A stretch of 64,000 bases of DNA. Source: Marinilongibacter aquaticus (GTDB lineage Bacteria; Bacteroidota; Bacteroidia; Cytophagales; Spirosomataceae). The stretch covers positions 1,054,001-1,118,000 of the forward strand of contig NZ_CP083757.1 of assembly GCF_020149935.1 (NCBI RefSeq). The letters run 5' to 3'. The position numbers were made by a program, and so were the translations under genes. Every line of letters begins with the position of its first letter. Positions within the stretch are counted from its first letter, which is position 1. The notes beneath the pieces are model-generated. The model made no database searches. It had not been told where the DNA came from and saw only the letters and a list, made by a program, of their open reading frames with translations. Below are positions 17,402 through 26,968 of this stretch, in pieces.

Positions 17402-19075
17402 ATGCGTAAAATCCTGTTTTTGCTGCTCGTTTTTGCACAATTCCATGCTTTTGGACAATACAGTAGCGACCAATATTACATCAAGTACAAAGAAGCGGTG
17501 CAGCATTATGCCTCAGACGACTACGAAAGCTGCCTGAAACTGCTGACACCCCTTACATCCAGAAACTATCACAACGATGTCACGCCCTATGTGCTGTATT
17601 ATTTCTCTGCGGCATCCAACAAATTGAGCAATGGCTTTCAGGCCCGTGCCACTTTGCGTGACTTGCTCCAACGTTTTCCCGATTGGAATAAAATCGACGA
17701 AGCCTATTTTCTGTACGGCTATGTGAATTTAAAAGACGATTACTTCGACGAAGGGCTGAAATACCTGAACCGCATTCAGAACAAAGACCTAAAATACCGT
17801 GCGGAAATATTGAAAAAGCAGTATTTCTCGAATCTGAAAAATGTGACGCTTCTGAAAGAACTCAACCAAAAATACCCCACCGACCGTGTGATTGCCGAAA
17901 ATTTGGTCAACCGCATTCAAGAACGCACGTACAATTCGAAAGAAGATCTTAAGCTTTCGGACCTCCTAACCAACCGTTTCAAGCTTTTTCAGGATGATCC
18001 CGCAAAAAGCCAGCAAAACGATCATTCATTCGAAAGGGCCTACGACGATCAATCGATCGATATTGGAGCTTTGCTCCCGTTTGAGTTGAGCGATTTCAAC
18101 ATCGAAGAAGCCGCCAGCAGCAAACGATATGTGTACGATTTGTACGAAGGCATGAAAATGGCCGAAAAGAAGTTGAACAAAGAAGGGATTCCAGTACGCG
18201 TGTATGGTTTTGATGTGGACAAAACAAGTGCAAGTGTAGAGCCTTTTCTGAAAGACAAAAGCTTTAAAGTGCTGGACGTAGTTGTGGGCCCATTGTATGG
18301 CAAGCCCAATGAATTGGTGGAAAATTACGCCGAAAAAAACAACATGATCCAGTTGCACCCGATTTCCAACAACAGCGGTTTGGTGGCTAACGGCGGCAAC
18401 AGATTCCTGATACAGGCCTCAAATAAAACCATTGCCGAATCCTCGCTCAATTATGTCGAATCCTTGGGTAAACGAAAATCGGTATGCATTTATCACGACG
18501 GCAGCCGCGACGATCTGGCCTTGGCCACAGTTTATGCACAAGAAGCCGAAAAGAGAGGTTATGAAGTGTTGGAATTCGAGCAATTTCAAAGTGCCGAAAC
18601 CTTGCAAGAAAGTCGTCATCCCGGTCATGTATTTTTCAGTTGCAACAGCAATGTCGGCCCCGAAATCATGCGTGCTGTAAGTCAAAAACATCCCGCACAA
18701 TTGATGTTGGCCAATTCCACTTCATTCAACTTCGAAACCATGAGCCGAAGCAGTTTGAAAAAAGACTTGTACATCATCGATCCGCAATTTGTAGACAAAA
18801 AGACCCGTACGTACATCCGCTTCAAACAGGATTATGTGGCCAAAATGAATGCATTGCCTTCGTATTACGCCATGCTTGGTTACGATATGGTTCTGTATTA
18901 CGGGCGTATGTTGAAAGATGGCAAATCGATTTTCAGATTGAATTTGGATGAAAACCCGAAAATGGACGACCTCATTCTTTCCGGCTTCGATTATTCAGAC
19001 GAAGGGGTGGAAAACAAGATCGTGCCCATTGTGAAATACGAAAACGGAAGTTTAAGCATAGTAAATCTCAATTAA
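17402..19075 (+). CDS. TPR plus periplasmic-binding-fold protein, LpoA-like
   Basis: The product (557 residues from the ATG at 17402) starts with a signal peptide (RKILFLLLVFAQFHAFG). Residues about 20-200 form helical TPR-like repeats; about 225 to the end match a type I periplasmic-binding fold (ALLPFELS, VVVGPLYGKPNE, VCIYHDGSRDD). The combination of N-terminal TPRs and C-terminal binding fold resembles LpoA, the activator of penicillin-binding proteins, rather than an ABC transporter receptor; no ABC permease is adjacent. A role in envelope growth is an inference from architecture only. hemL follows two bases later. Confidence 0.75.
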   Translation: MRKILFLLLVFAQFHAFGQYSSDQYYIKYKEAVQHYASDDYESCLKLLTPLTSRNYHNDVTPYVLYYFSAASNKLSNGFQARATLRDLLQRFPDWNKIDEAYFLYGYVNLKDDYFDEGLKYLNRIQNKDLKYRAEILKKQYFSNLKNVTLLKELNQKYPTDRVIAENLVNRIQERTYNSKEDLKLSDLLTNRFKLFQDDPAKSQQNDHSFERAYDDQSIDIGALLPFELSDFNIEEAASSKRYVYDLYEGMKMAEKKLNKEGIPVRVYGFDVDKTSASVEPFLKDKSFKVLDVVVGPLYGKPNELVENYAEKNNMIQLHPISNNSGLVANGGNRFLIQASNKTIAESSLNYVESLGKRKSVCIYHDGSRDDLALATVYAQEAEKRGYEVLEFEQFQSAETLQESRHPGHVFFSCNSNVGPEIMRAVSQKHPAQLMLANSTSFNFETMSRSSLKKDLYIIDPQFVDKKTRTYIRFKQDYVAKMNALPSYYAMLGYDMVLYYGRMLKDGKSIFRLNLDENPKMDDLILSGFDYSDEGVENKIVPIVKYENGSLSIVNLN

Positions 19076-19077
19076 AC

Positions 19078-20367
19078 ATGTCGAAAACGAGTGCAAAACT
19101 CTTTGCCGAGGCTCAAAAATATATACCCGGAGGGGTAAATTCCCCCGTGCGTGCCTTCAAAGCGGTAGGCGGAAATCCTCTTTTTATCAAGAAAGCCAAA
19201 GGCCCCTATCTGCAAGATGTAGAAGGCCGAAAATACATTGAATTGATCAATTCATGGGGACCCATGCTTTTTGGCCACGCTTTTGAACCTGTAGAGAAAG
19301 CCGTAAAAAAAGCCATGAAACGCTCCCCTTCTTTTGGTGCCCCTACGGCCTTGGAAGTACGCATTGCCCAATTGATTTGCGAACTCGTGCCTTCTATCGA
19401 GAAAGTACGTATGGTAAACTCAGGCACGGAGGCTACGATGTCGGCCATTCGTGTGGCCCGTGGTTATACGGGAAAAGACAAAATCATTAAAATGGAAGGC
19501 TGTTATCACGGCCACGGCGATTCCTTCCTTATTGCGGCCGGCAGTGGAGCCATTACAATGGGCGAACCCAACAGCCCTGGTGTAACGAAAGGCACCGCAC
19601 AAGACACGCTTTTGGCTCCTTATAATGATTTAGAAGCCGTAAAAAAACTGATTGCAGCCAATCCCGACCAAATTGCGGCCATTATTCTTGAACCTATCCC
19701 TGGAAATATGGGCTTGGTGCTCCCGCAAGAAGATTATTTGGAAGGCCTAAGAGCACTTTGCGATGCACATAAAATTGTATTGATCTTCGATGAGGTAATG
19801 ACGGGTTTCCGATTGGCCGCCGGCGGAGCTCAAGAAAGATTGGGCGTAACGCCAGACCTCACAACCCTAGGAAAAATTATCGGTGGTGGTATGCCTGTGG
19901 GAGCCTATGGTGGGAAAGCCGAGATTATGGACTTCGTGAGTCCTGTTGGGCCTGTGTACCAAGCGGGTACATTGTCGGGCAATCCAATTGCTATGGCCGC
20001 GGGTTACACCATGCTCAAGCACATTGCCGAACATCCCGATGTTTACAGTCATTTGGATGCTATTGGCGAAGAAATAACAGACGGTATTGGAGAGGTGATG
20101 CAAGCTTCTGGACTGCCTTATTCCATCAACCAAATCGGTTCGATGTACAGCCTTTTCTTTACAGAAAAAGAAGTGACCGATTTCGAATCGGCCAAAGGCT
20201 CGAACACTGAATTTTTCGGAAAATATTTTCAAGCCATGCTGAAACATGGCGTGTACTTGGCCCCTTCGCAATTCGAGAGCCTCTTCTTATCCACAGCCTT
20301 GAAACCGAAACACATTAAGGCGATTATCAAAGCCCACAAACACAGCATTGAGGAATTGACCAATTAG
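19078..20367 (+). CDS. hemL: Glutamate-1-semialdehyde 2,1-aminomutase
   Basis: HemL makes 5-aminolevulinate, the tetrapyrrole precursor, from glutamate-1-semialdehyde. The N-terminal PGGVNSPVRAF is diagnostic, the substrate-side NSGTEATMSA and the PLP lysine Lys266 in TTLGKIIGGGMPVG are present, and the length (429) is normal. It follows the LpoA-like gene with a two-base gap and is followed by the membrane protein gene two bases after its stop, so these three are probably one transcript. Confidence 0.96.
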   Translation: MSKTSAKLFAEAQKYIPGGVNSPVRAFKAVGGNPLFIKKAKGPYLQDVEGRKYIELINSWGPMLFGHAFEPVEKAVKKAMKRSPSFGAPTALEVRIAQLICELVPSIEKVRMVNSGTEATMSAIRVARGYTGKDKIIKMEGCYHGHGDSFLIAAGSGAITMGEPNSPGVTKGTAQDTLLAPYNDLEAVKKLIAANPDQIAAIILEPIPGNMGLVLPQEDYLEGLRALCDAHKIVLIFDEVMTGFRLAAGGAQERLGVTPDLTTLGKIIGGGMPVGAYGGKAEIMDFVSPVGPVYQAGTLSGNPIAMAAGYTMLKHIAEHPDVYSHLDAIGEEITDGIGEVMQASGLPYSINQIGSMYSLFFTEKEVTDFESAKGSNTEFFGKYFQAMLKHGVYLAPSQFESLFLSTALKPKHIKAIIKAHKHSIEELTN

Positions 20368-20369
20368 AA

Positions 20370-21260
20370 ATGGCCAAATATGCGATAATCGTAGCTTCTC
20401 CAACAGATCAATCTTCCGACACGATTGGCCTGTTGGAAAGTTTACTCGAATCGCCCCGAGAAGACTTCGAAGTGTTTGCCGATACACTGATTCCTAAAAC
20501 CGAAGAAAGGCAAATTTTTCCCATTCGGTCACTGGAAAAACTCTCGGAATCTGCAGCCGACACCTTTGTTTTTCTGAAACCTGAGATCAAATTTCCGAAA
20601 GCGTATTTTGCAAAATTACAGCGTGAACTGGCCGCTCAGCATTCGTATTCTTTTATCGGAGATATTCGCTGTAGCCCGCCCAAAAACGCCTTTGAAAAGG
20701 CCCAAGCCTACATCAAATTTTCCAAGTTCACTCTTCCTCCCACTTACAGTCTTTTTAATTCTCAACAAACCGATAGGCTGTGGTTTCCCTGCAATTTAAT
20801 TTTGTCGAGAAAAAATCTTGAGGCCGTACATTCTTATTCCTCATTACAAGACGGATTGCATTGGAAAAGTGATCAAAAGCCAAAGGCACTGAAATCGATA
20901 CCTGTTTATGTGCAATGGCCAAAAAACATTCCAACACTATGGAAAAGAATGTGCTCTGAAGGACAAAAATCCGCTCAAATGGGTTTGCGGCACACTTGGT
21001 TCGCCCTACTCGCTGCACTGTTCTTTCTGATCCACTTACTCGCCTTTTTTGTCAACAAAGCCGTTTTCAACATTAGCTTTTTACTTTTAGAAGCTTATTT
21101 TTGTTTCGTTTTTATCGATTCCTTGCGATTGAGCAAATCGCTTGCCGTAGCCCTGTTGACAGTTCCACTTTGCTTTACCCAATCTTTGGCGTATGCATCG
21201 GGTTGTTTTTCGAAAATTAAAGGCTTCATTAATTTTGGCAAGGAATCAGAACGAAAGTAA
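20370..21260 (+). CDS. Glycosyltransferase-like membrane protein, poorly conserved
   Basis: The N-terminal about 190 residues have the layout of a GT2-like nucleotide-sugar transferase (AIIVASPTDQ start, then VFLKPEIKFPKAYF where the DxD would be expected), followed by two or three hydrophobic segments (about 207-280). The canonical DxD motif is not clearly visible, so activity is uncertain. It starts two bases after hemL. An alternative is a structural relative without catalysis. Confidence 0.5.
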   Translation: MAKYAIIVASPTDQSSDTIGLLESLLESPREDFEVFADTLIPKTEERQIFPIRSLEKLSESAADTFVFLKPEIKFPKAYFAKLQRELAAQHSYSFIGDIRCSPPKNAFEKAQAYIKFSKFTLPPTYSLFNSQQTDRLWFPCNLILSRKNLEAVHSYSSLQDGLHWKSDQKPKALKSIPVYVQWPKNIPTLWKRMCSEGQKSAQMGLRHTWFALLAALFFLIHLLAFFVNKAVFNISFLLLEAYFCFVFIDSLRLSKSLAVALLTVPLCFTQSLAYASGCFSKIKGFINFGKESERK

Positions 21261-21300
21261 TTTCAAATCCGTTTTTTACTCGAATTAAACTGGCCCAGTC

Positions 21301-23070
21301 TTGCAAGAAGAAAAACTAAGCGGTAAAATTTTCGACGGAAAAGTCATCAAGCGTTTGATACACTATATCAAACCATATTCGGGCCGATTCGGCCTGTTGG
21401 TTTTTGTCATCTTATTGGGAGCCGCCCTATCGCCCATTCTGCCCTTAATGATCAAATACACCATCGATGGGCCGATCAGCTCGGGAAATTACGGGGAACT
21501 CAGCCGTATGCTGATGTTCATGATCGGTTTGCTCTTTGTTACGGCGATGACAGGTTTTTTCAACACCTACCTCGCGGGATGGCTCGGGCAAAACATTATC
21601 CGCGATATCCGTATCGAACTTTACGAAAAAATCCTGAGCTTAAGGTTGCGGTATTTCGACGAAACGCCAATTGGGCGTTTGGTCACGCGGGCGATTTCGG
21701 ATATTGAAACCCTTTCGAATGTATTCAGCTCGGGTTTTGCGGCCATTGCCGGAGATGTGCTCCAATTGGTATTGATTATTTCTGTAATGTTTTATACCGA
21801 TTGGCGACTGTCGTTGATCAGCTTGAGTACAATTCCGTTGATGTTGATCAGTACGTACATTTTTAAGGAGAAAGTAAAAAAATCCTTCAATATCGTACGG
21901 AATGCCGTTTCAAATCTCAATTCGTTTATGCAGGAGCATATTACGGGAATGAGTTTGGTACAGATTTTCAATTCGGAAAAACTGGCTTTCGATCAGTTTG
22001 TGAAAATCAACAAAAAACACCGCGAGGCAAACATTAAGTCTATCCTTTACTATTCGGTCTATTATCCTGTGGCTGAAGTAATTGCGGCCTTGGGCACAGG
22101 TTTGGTGGTGTGGTATGGAGCCAAACAGATCATTCAGCCCGATTCGGGTGTGACCTTCGGTACCGTGACGGCCTTCATTATGTTCATCAACCAGTTTTTT
22201 AGGCCAATACGCATGATCGCCGACCGCATAAACACCTTGCAACTCGGAATTGTAAGTACCGACCGCATTCTGAAAGTGCTCGACAGCGAAGACATCATTC
22301 CGAATGAAGGCACCCTGAAAAAAGAATTGCAAGGCGATGTGGAATTCAAGAATGTATGGTTTGCCTATAAAGACGAAAACTACGTTTTGAAAGACATTTC
22401 TTTCCAAGTGAAAGAAGGCGAAACTGTCGCATTTGTGGGTGCAACAGGGGCCGGAAAAAGTTCGATTATCAATTTGCTGACGCGATTCTACGAAATCAAC
22501 AAAGGCCAAATTTTGATCGACGGTATAGATTTGAAAGAATATGAAGTCTCCAATCTTAGAAAACAGATCGGGATGGTGCTTCAAGATGTGTTCCTCTTTT
22601 CCGATACCATTCGCAACAACATCACGTTGAACGACCCCGAGATTTCGGACGAAGAAATTGAGAAAGCCGCCAAGCTTGTGGGCGTAAACAATTTCATTCA
22701 ACAGCTTCCTGGAGGCTACGATTACAATGTCATGGAACGCGGCTCTACCCTTTCGGTTGGGCAACGCCAATTGATTTCCTTTGTGCGGGCCATGGTGCAA
22801 AATCCGCACATAATCGTACTCGACGAAGCCACTTCTTCCATCGATTCAGAATCGGAAGAATTGATTCAAAATGCAATAGAAAAACTCATGAAAGGCCGCA
22901 CCGCTATTGTGATTGCTCACCGTTTGAGTACCATTCAAAAAGCCGATAAAATTGTGGTGGTAGACAAAGGCCAACTGGTTGAAATGGGCACACACGAAGA
23001 ACTGCTGAACAAAAAGGGCCATTACGCCAATCTATACGAAATGCAGTACGCGGCCACCGCCGAAGAATAA
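21301..23070 (+). CDS. ABC exporter with fused permease and ATPase (MsbA/lipid exporter-like)
   Basis: Type IV (ABCB-like) exporter of 589 residues, beginning at TTG 21301; no ATG is available before the first membrane helix. Six helices occupy about 15-310, and the nucleotide-binding domain has Walker A GATGAGKSS (about 380-388), Q-loop VLQDVFLF, signature LSVGQ, Walker B IIVLDEAT and the His switch in IAHRLST. It exports a hydrophobic or amphipathic substrate, acting as a homodimer or heterodimer. It ends just before a convergent terminator shared with the TonB receptor gene. Confidence 0.92.
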   Translation: MQEEKLSGKIFDGKVIKRLIHYIKPYSGRFGLLVFVILLGAALSPILPLMIKYTIDGPISSGNYGELSRMLMFMIGLLFVTAMTGFFNTYLAGWLGQNIIRDIRIELYEKILSLRLRYFDETPIGRLVTRAISDIETLSNVFSSGFAAIAGDVLQLVLIISVMFYTDWRLSLISLSTIPLMLISTYIFKEKVKKSFNIVRNAVSNLNSFMQEHITGMSLVQIFNSEKLAFDQFVKINKKHREANIKSILYYSVYYPVAEVIAALGTGLVVWYGAKQIIQPDSGVTFGTVTAFIMFINQFFRPIRMIADRINTLQLGIVSTDRILKVLDSEDIIPNEGTLKKELQGDVEFKNVWFAYKDENYVLKDISFQVKEGETVAFVGATGAGKSSIINLLTRFYEINKGQILIDGIDLKEYEVSNLRKQIGMVLQDVFLFSDTIRNNITLNDPEISDEEIEKAAKLVGVNNFIQQLPGGYDYNVMERGSTLSVGQRQLISFVRAMVQNPHIIVLDEATSSIDSESEELIQNAIEKLMKGRTAIVIAHRLSTIQKADKIVVVDKGQLVEMGTHEELLNKKGHYANLYEMQYAATAEE

Positions 23071-23074
23071 AGAA

Positions 23075-23105
23075 AAGGAGGTTGAATTTTAAGTTTAACC
23101 TCCTT
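23075..23105. terminator. Terminator between convergent ABC exporter and TonB receptor genes
   Basis: AAGGAGGTT (23075-23083) pairs with AACCTCCTT (23097-23105), with a 13-base loop. A T-rich segment follows on the plus strand and an A-rich one precedes it, so it can serve both strands. The anti-Shine-Dalgarno-like look of the arm (AGGAGG) is incidental to the stem. Confidence 0.7.
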
Positions 23106-23116
23106 CAATTTTGCCT

Positions 23117-25894
23117 TTACTTCCCTCTGAAATTCTTGATGTTGTACGTGAACGTAAGTAAGAAATAGCGGTTCAAAACCAGAGAACGGCTGTCTTCCAC
23201 ATAAGAGTTTGTGGCATTTCTGGCCAAACTGGTGTTCTGGTTCAACAAGTCGAAAGAGGTGATTTTCAACTCAGCTTGCTGCTTTTTCAGGAATTTCTTC
23301 CCGATACTGCCGTTGAGCAAGGTAAAGTTGCGATCAAAGCCTTCACCCAAACCTTTGTACAGAATATTCACTCCTTCTGTTTGAATAAAGAAACCCGATT
23401 TCGAAGTCCATTTTATGGTTCCATTCACAGTTTGCGTATAATAATTGCTGTTCATTGTCGGGTTCAAACTGTAATTGATAATGTTGTAAGCTCCATTGTA
23501 GGATAAAGTGAAATCGAAGTATTGCGAGATGTTGCTGCCAATTACCAAACCGGAGTTGATGCCCAAGTTTTTCGAGACGTTCTCTTGATCATTCGACAAA
23601 CTCGGACTGGTCGAATAATTCATCCCCAAATTAAAGTTCAAGTTCGATTTGATCAATGCAAGAGGAAAGCCGTAAGTCAGGAATGAGCTCATTTGCCACG
23701 CCTTTCCGTAATTCACCGGCAGGGTAAGCTGGCTGCCTTTGGCCAAAAGTACACCCCGGAAAAGCGTGTCCTTCTTGGCTGTATAAATGGCATTCGAGAT
23801 GTTGTTGTTTGTCAATCCTCCTGTCACATAGGCATACAAACTGGTGGCCTTTTCGGGATTTGTGCTGTTGAAACGCAAACTCAAATTGTGCGAAGTTTCT
23901 TGTGTCAAATCGGGATTCCCAGCTTTCAACTGCAGCGGATTGCTGTTGTTTACTACGTTTTGCAATTGACTAATAGACGGTGCGTTTGTCGAGCTACGAT
24001 AGAAAAGACGAATATTTTTCGTTTTGGAGAACGCATAGCGGATCATCGCGAAAGGCAGCACATTGTTGAACGAACGCCTGAAATCACCCGTAATTGGAAA
24101 AGTTTGCTCCGATTTAAGAATAGCTTGCTGGAAATTCAGGTTGAAAATGAACATGAAATCACGGCCTTTGAAATAACGGTAAGACAAACCTTCGGTATGC
24201 GTATCGTATTGATTCAAAAACGAGTTGCTCAATGTATTGTTCACCGATTGATATTCGCCCGTATCAGGATTGAAATCATATGTGCGTTTGGTGGCATTGT
24301 TGTCGTTGAAACGGCCCTGGTACGAAAAACGCAATTGACTGTGTTCGGAAAGCGGTTCAGTATAATCGATTCTCGCCGTATATGCCGCTGATCTTGTACT
24401 GTCGCCGCTAACCTGATTGATAATCTGATTGCTTTGATCCGAGCCAAAATACACGTTCTCCGAATGCAATTCACCTTCACTGTTCGATACATTGTCGTTT
24501 TTGCCTACACCCACCGAAAAAGTACGTCCTCTTTTTTCGAAACGGTGACGGAAAAGCAAGTCGCCACCAAAACGGAAGCCCTTCATATTGCTCAATTGAT
24601 CCGAAGAAATCGTATTCACCAAATCGCCGAAATCGTCCAAGGTTTCACCTGCAAAAAGGTTTGAACTGTGAAAGGTCTGAAAACTCACATTCGGACTAAA
24701 AATGATCGAATTCGTTTTGTTGATGTCGTAGGTAATTCGGCCCGACAAACGGTGGTTTAGGTTACGCGAAAATTGATTGCCGTTTTCGGTATAATATTGA
24801 TTGGTGCCCTCATCAATAAAAGTGGTTCTTTCCAAGGAATCAAGAGTTTGGTTGTTCGATTCATTGAAAAAGTAGCTTCCCGAAAAAGACACCTTATCGA
24901 ACCATTTATCAATGTAATTCACCCCAATGGCGTGCGTTTTATTGATTCCGCCTTGCCCATTGACCAAGAAATCGCTCGGGTTTGCCCCGCCTCCGCCAAA
25001 ACCACCGCGGCCTCCGCGACCTCGACGGCCTCCGCCGCCCGAACTGCCCAATGCTCCAAGTAAGTCGTCCGTCGCAAAATTTTGTTGATTAATGTTGTTG
25101 GACATCCCAATGAGTGAAAGCCGGGAATCGCCGTTGAAATAGTTCATGTTTGCTCCAGCCGAATAACGGTCATCGGTACCGTACCCCGCGTAGACTTTGC
25201 CAAATTCGCCGTTGCTCTTGCCGCTTCGCGTCACGATATTGATGGTCTTATCGGTATTGCCGTCGTCAAAACCCGAAAACTGCGACTGATCGCTTTTCCT
25301 ATCGAAAACCTCTATTTTCGAAATTATTTCTGCCGGAAGGTTTTTCAAAGCCATCGAAGGGTCATCGCCAAAGAATTCTTTCCCGTCGATCAAAACCTTT
25401 TTCACGCTCTCGCCCTGGGCTTTCACCTGCCCGCCTTCTATTTGAATTCCAGGCATTTTTTTCACCAAGTCTTCCGCGGTTGCATCCACGTTCACCTTAT
25501 ACGCATCGGCATTGAACTGCGTGGTGTCTCCCTTTACCTCAACCCTTACCTGCTTGGCTTTCACATTCACTTCATCGGTGACAATCGATTCTACTTTAAG
25601 AGCAATTTTACCCAAATCGACTGTTTCGTCTTTCATTTGCACACGCTTACGGTAGGGAGAATATGCCACAGAACTAATCTGCAAAAAATACATGCCGGGC
25701 TGTAAATCGGGAATCGAAAAATTGCCCTTTTCGTCGCTTAATGCAGCGTGTACCTGTTCGCCTTGCACAAGTTTCACCGTTGCAGCAATTAGTGGGCTTT
25801 GGTCGTCTGCGTCGACCACCTGGCCTTTTAAGGTACTTTGAGCCTGCAAAACTAGGCTCAGTAAACATAGGCTTAAAGTAAGAATGCCTCTCAT
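23117..25894 (-). CDS. TonB-dependent outer-membrane receptor, outer membrane beta-barrel family
   Basis: From ATG 25894 the product has a signal peptide (MRGILTLSLCLLSLVLQAQ), a carboxypeptidase-regulatory-like domain (about 20-105), a plug domain containing KMPGIQIEG and VKKVLIDGKEFFGDDPS, and a long barrel to the C-terminus. The short, STN-free N-terminus and this plug motif fit the outer-membrane beta-barrel group rather than SusC. It carries a Gly/Arg-rich stretch (about 24980-25045 in the DNA) that should be an extracellular loop. No adjacent SusD partner exists; the ligand is unknown. A longer start at 25954 would add a non-signal leader. Confidence 0.88.
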   Translation of the reverse strand: MRGILTLSLCLLSLVLQAQSTLKGQVVDADDQSPLIAATVKLVQGEQVHAALSDEKGNFSIPDLQPGMYFLQISSVAYSPYRKRVQMKDETVDLGKIALKVESIVTDEVNVKAKQVRVEVKGDTTQFNADAYKVNVDATAEDLVKKMPGIQIEGGQVKAQGESVKKVLIDGKEFFGDDPSMALKNLPAEIISKIEVFDRKSDQSQFSGFDDGNTDKTINIVTRSGKSNGEFGKVYAGYGTDDRYSAGANMNYFNGDSRLSLIGMSNNINQQNFATDDLLGALGSSGGGGRRGRGGRGGFGGGGANPSDFLVNGQGGINKTHAIGVNYIDKWFDKVSFSGSYFFNESNNQTLDSLERTTFIDEGTNQYYTENGNQFSRNLNHRLSGRITYDINKTNSIIFSPNVSFQTFHSSNLFAGETLDDFGDLVNTISSDQLSNMKGFRFGGDLLFRHRFEKRGRTFSVGVGKNDNVSNSEGELHSENVYFGSDQSNQIINQVSGDSTRSAAYTARIDYTEPLSEHSQLRFSYQGRFNDNNATKRTYDFNPDTGEYQSVNNTLSNSFLNQYDTHTEGLSYRYFKGRDFMFIFNLNFQQAILKSEQTFPITGDFRRSFNNVLPFAMIRYAFSKTKNIRLFYRSSTNAPSISQLQNVVNNSNPLQLKAGNPDLTQETSHNLSLRFNSTNPEKATSLYAYVTGGLTNNNISNAIYTAKKDTLFRGVLLAKGSQLTLPVNYGKAWQMSSFLTYGFPLALIKSNLNFNLGMNYSTSPSLSNDQENVSKNLGINSGLVIGSNISQYFDFTLSYNGAYNIINYSLNPTMNSNYYTQTVNGTIKWTSKSGFFIQTEGVNILYKGLGEGFDRNFTLLNGSIGKKFLKKQQAELKITSFDLLNQNTSLARNATNSYVEDSRSLVLNRYFLLTFTYNIKNFRGK

Positions 25895-26075
25895 TTGTTG
25901 AAATTTTTGCCATTTGACCACTTTCACTCGAGAAAGTTTAATCGGGTATTTCAACTTAGGCTAAAATGTCTTCGCGAAGAGATGAAGCTTATTTTTCTAT
26001 CGATATGCTGTTCAATTTTTGACGGACAACCGACCTTGATTTACCTGTCACTTTTGAAGGGCGAATAAATGCATT

Positions 26076-26741
26076 TCATTCTTCCTCGGATTTAAAGTAT
26101 TGAAACTTGCCCGAGACCGTATGCGTCAGAATTTGAGGAGCCGTATAAGGTCCAGTAAAGGCTTCGAAATAGGCCACACCTTCGAAAGTACCTTTAATAC
26201 TGGCCAAGGTTTTTATGCCCAAGCTGTTGGTGGTTTCTTCGATATTCGTGACCGTTACCGACAAAGTTTTGGCTTGCAGTAAATCTTGCAGGCGATCGTC
26301 ATCGCCATCGTTATCGCTGTCGTATAAAATATAATCGTCGTCTTCGAAGAGAAAACCCGCATCGAAAATCGGATTTCCGTACGTTCCAGAAGGGCCGGCC
26401 ACCGACTCCCCGACTTCGAAACTACCCGTGTGTGCGGGCAAAACCATCTTCACTTCACGGTATTGGTAATTATCGCCAAACTGCGTAAAATATACGCTGG
26501 CTACATCCAAAACTCCTTCATTCGAATCCTCTTTGTACATGTGTCCCAAAATGGTGGTCGATCCTTCTTTTTCTACCAAAGGAATTTTATACGTACCGTT
26601 TACTACATTTCCCATGACACTGAATTCTACAAAAGACTCATTCCCCATGGGGTCCGGGTTGTTTTCGCCGTCTTCGGTTTTGGTGCAAGAATTGGAAAAT
26701 ATGGCAAGCAATGCGATAAGTGTAAAATTGATGCTTTTCAT
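26076..26741 (-). CDS. Lipoprotein of unknown function
   Basis: From ATG 26741 the 221-residue protein has a lipoprotein signal (ALLAIFSNSC) followed by an acidic linker (TKTEDGENNPDPMG). The rest is beta-rich, with an acidic DSDNDGDDD stretch that looks like a calcium-type loop (about 26305-26331 in the DNA). I do not recognise the family. Two direct copies of an 11-bp motif (26930-26961) lie about 190-220 bases upstream of its start and could regulate it. Confidence 0.65.
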   Translation of the reverse strand: MKSINFTLIALLAIFSNSCTKTEDGENNPDPMGNESFVEFSVMGNVVNGTYKIPLVEKEGSTTILGHMYKEDSNEGVLDVASVYFTQFGDNYQYREVKMVLPAHTGSFEVGESVAGPSGTYGNPIFDAGFLFEDDDYILYDSDNDGDDDRLQDLLQAKTLSVTVTNIEETTNSLGIKTLASIKGTFEGVAYFEAFTGPYTAPQILTHTVSGKFQYFKSEEE

Positions 26742-26929
26742 TTTAGTCTTGTTTAATGCAGTGTTCAAATCTCTACGTATTAGGGGTAACATTTGAAAGC
26801 CTCCTATTGAATGCAGATGAAGATCCGCTTTTGACAAAAAGCATGGAAATTGTACCGAGCCAACTGGTCTGATTCAACTGAGCGTTCAAGTGTAAATCAA
26901 ATGTAAAAGGAGCCCAGCCCGCAGCCTAT

Positions 26930-26961
26930 CACATATGTTTCAAAGTATAACACATATGTTT
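26930..26961 (-). promoter_or_regulatory. Two direct copies of AAACATATGTG, 21 bp apart
   Basis: On the minus strand the segment reads AAACATATGTG, ten bases, AAACATATGTG; each copy contains the palindrome ACATATGT. The 21-bp spacing is two helical turns, so a dimeric or AraC-type regulator could bind both on one face. The pair lies directly after the stop of the hybrid two-component gene and upstream of the lipoprotein gene. Function is inferred, not shown. Confidence 0.4.
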
Positions 26962-26968
26962 TTAGGAC

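Noticed and set aside
21910-22809. 299-codon minus-strand frame inside the ABC exporter
   Set aside because: It is antisense to the conserved ATPase domain and shows no recognisable motif or signal.
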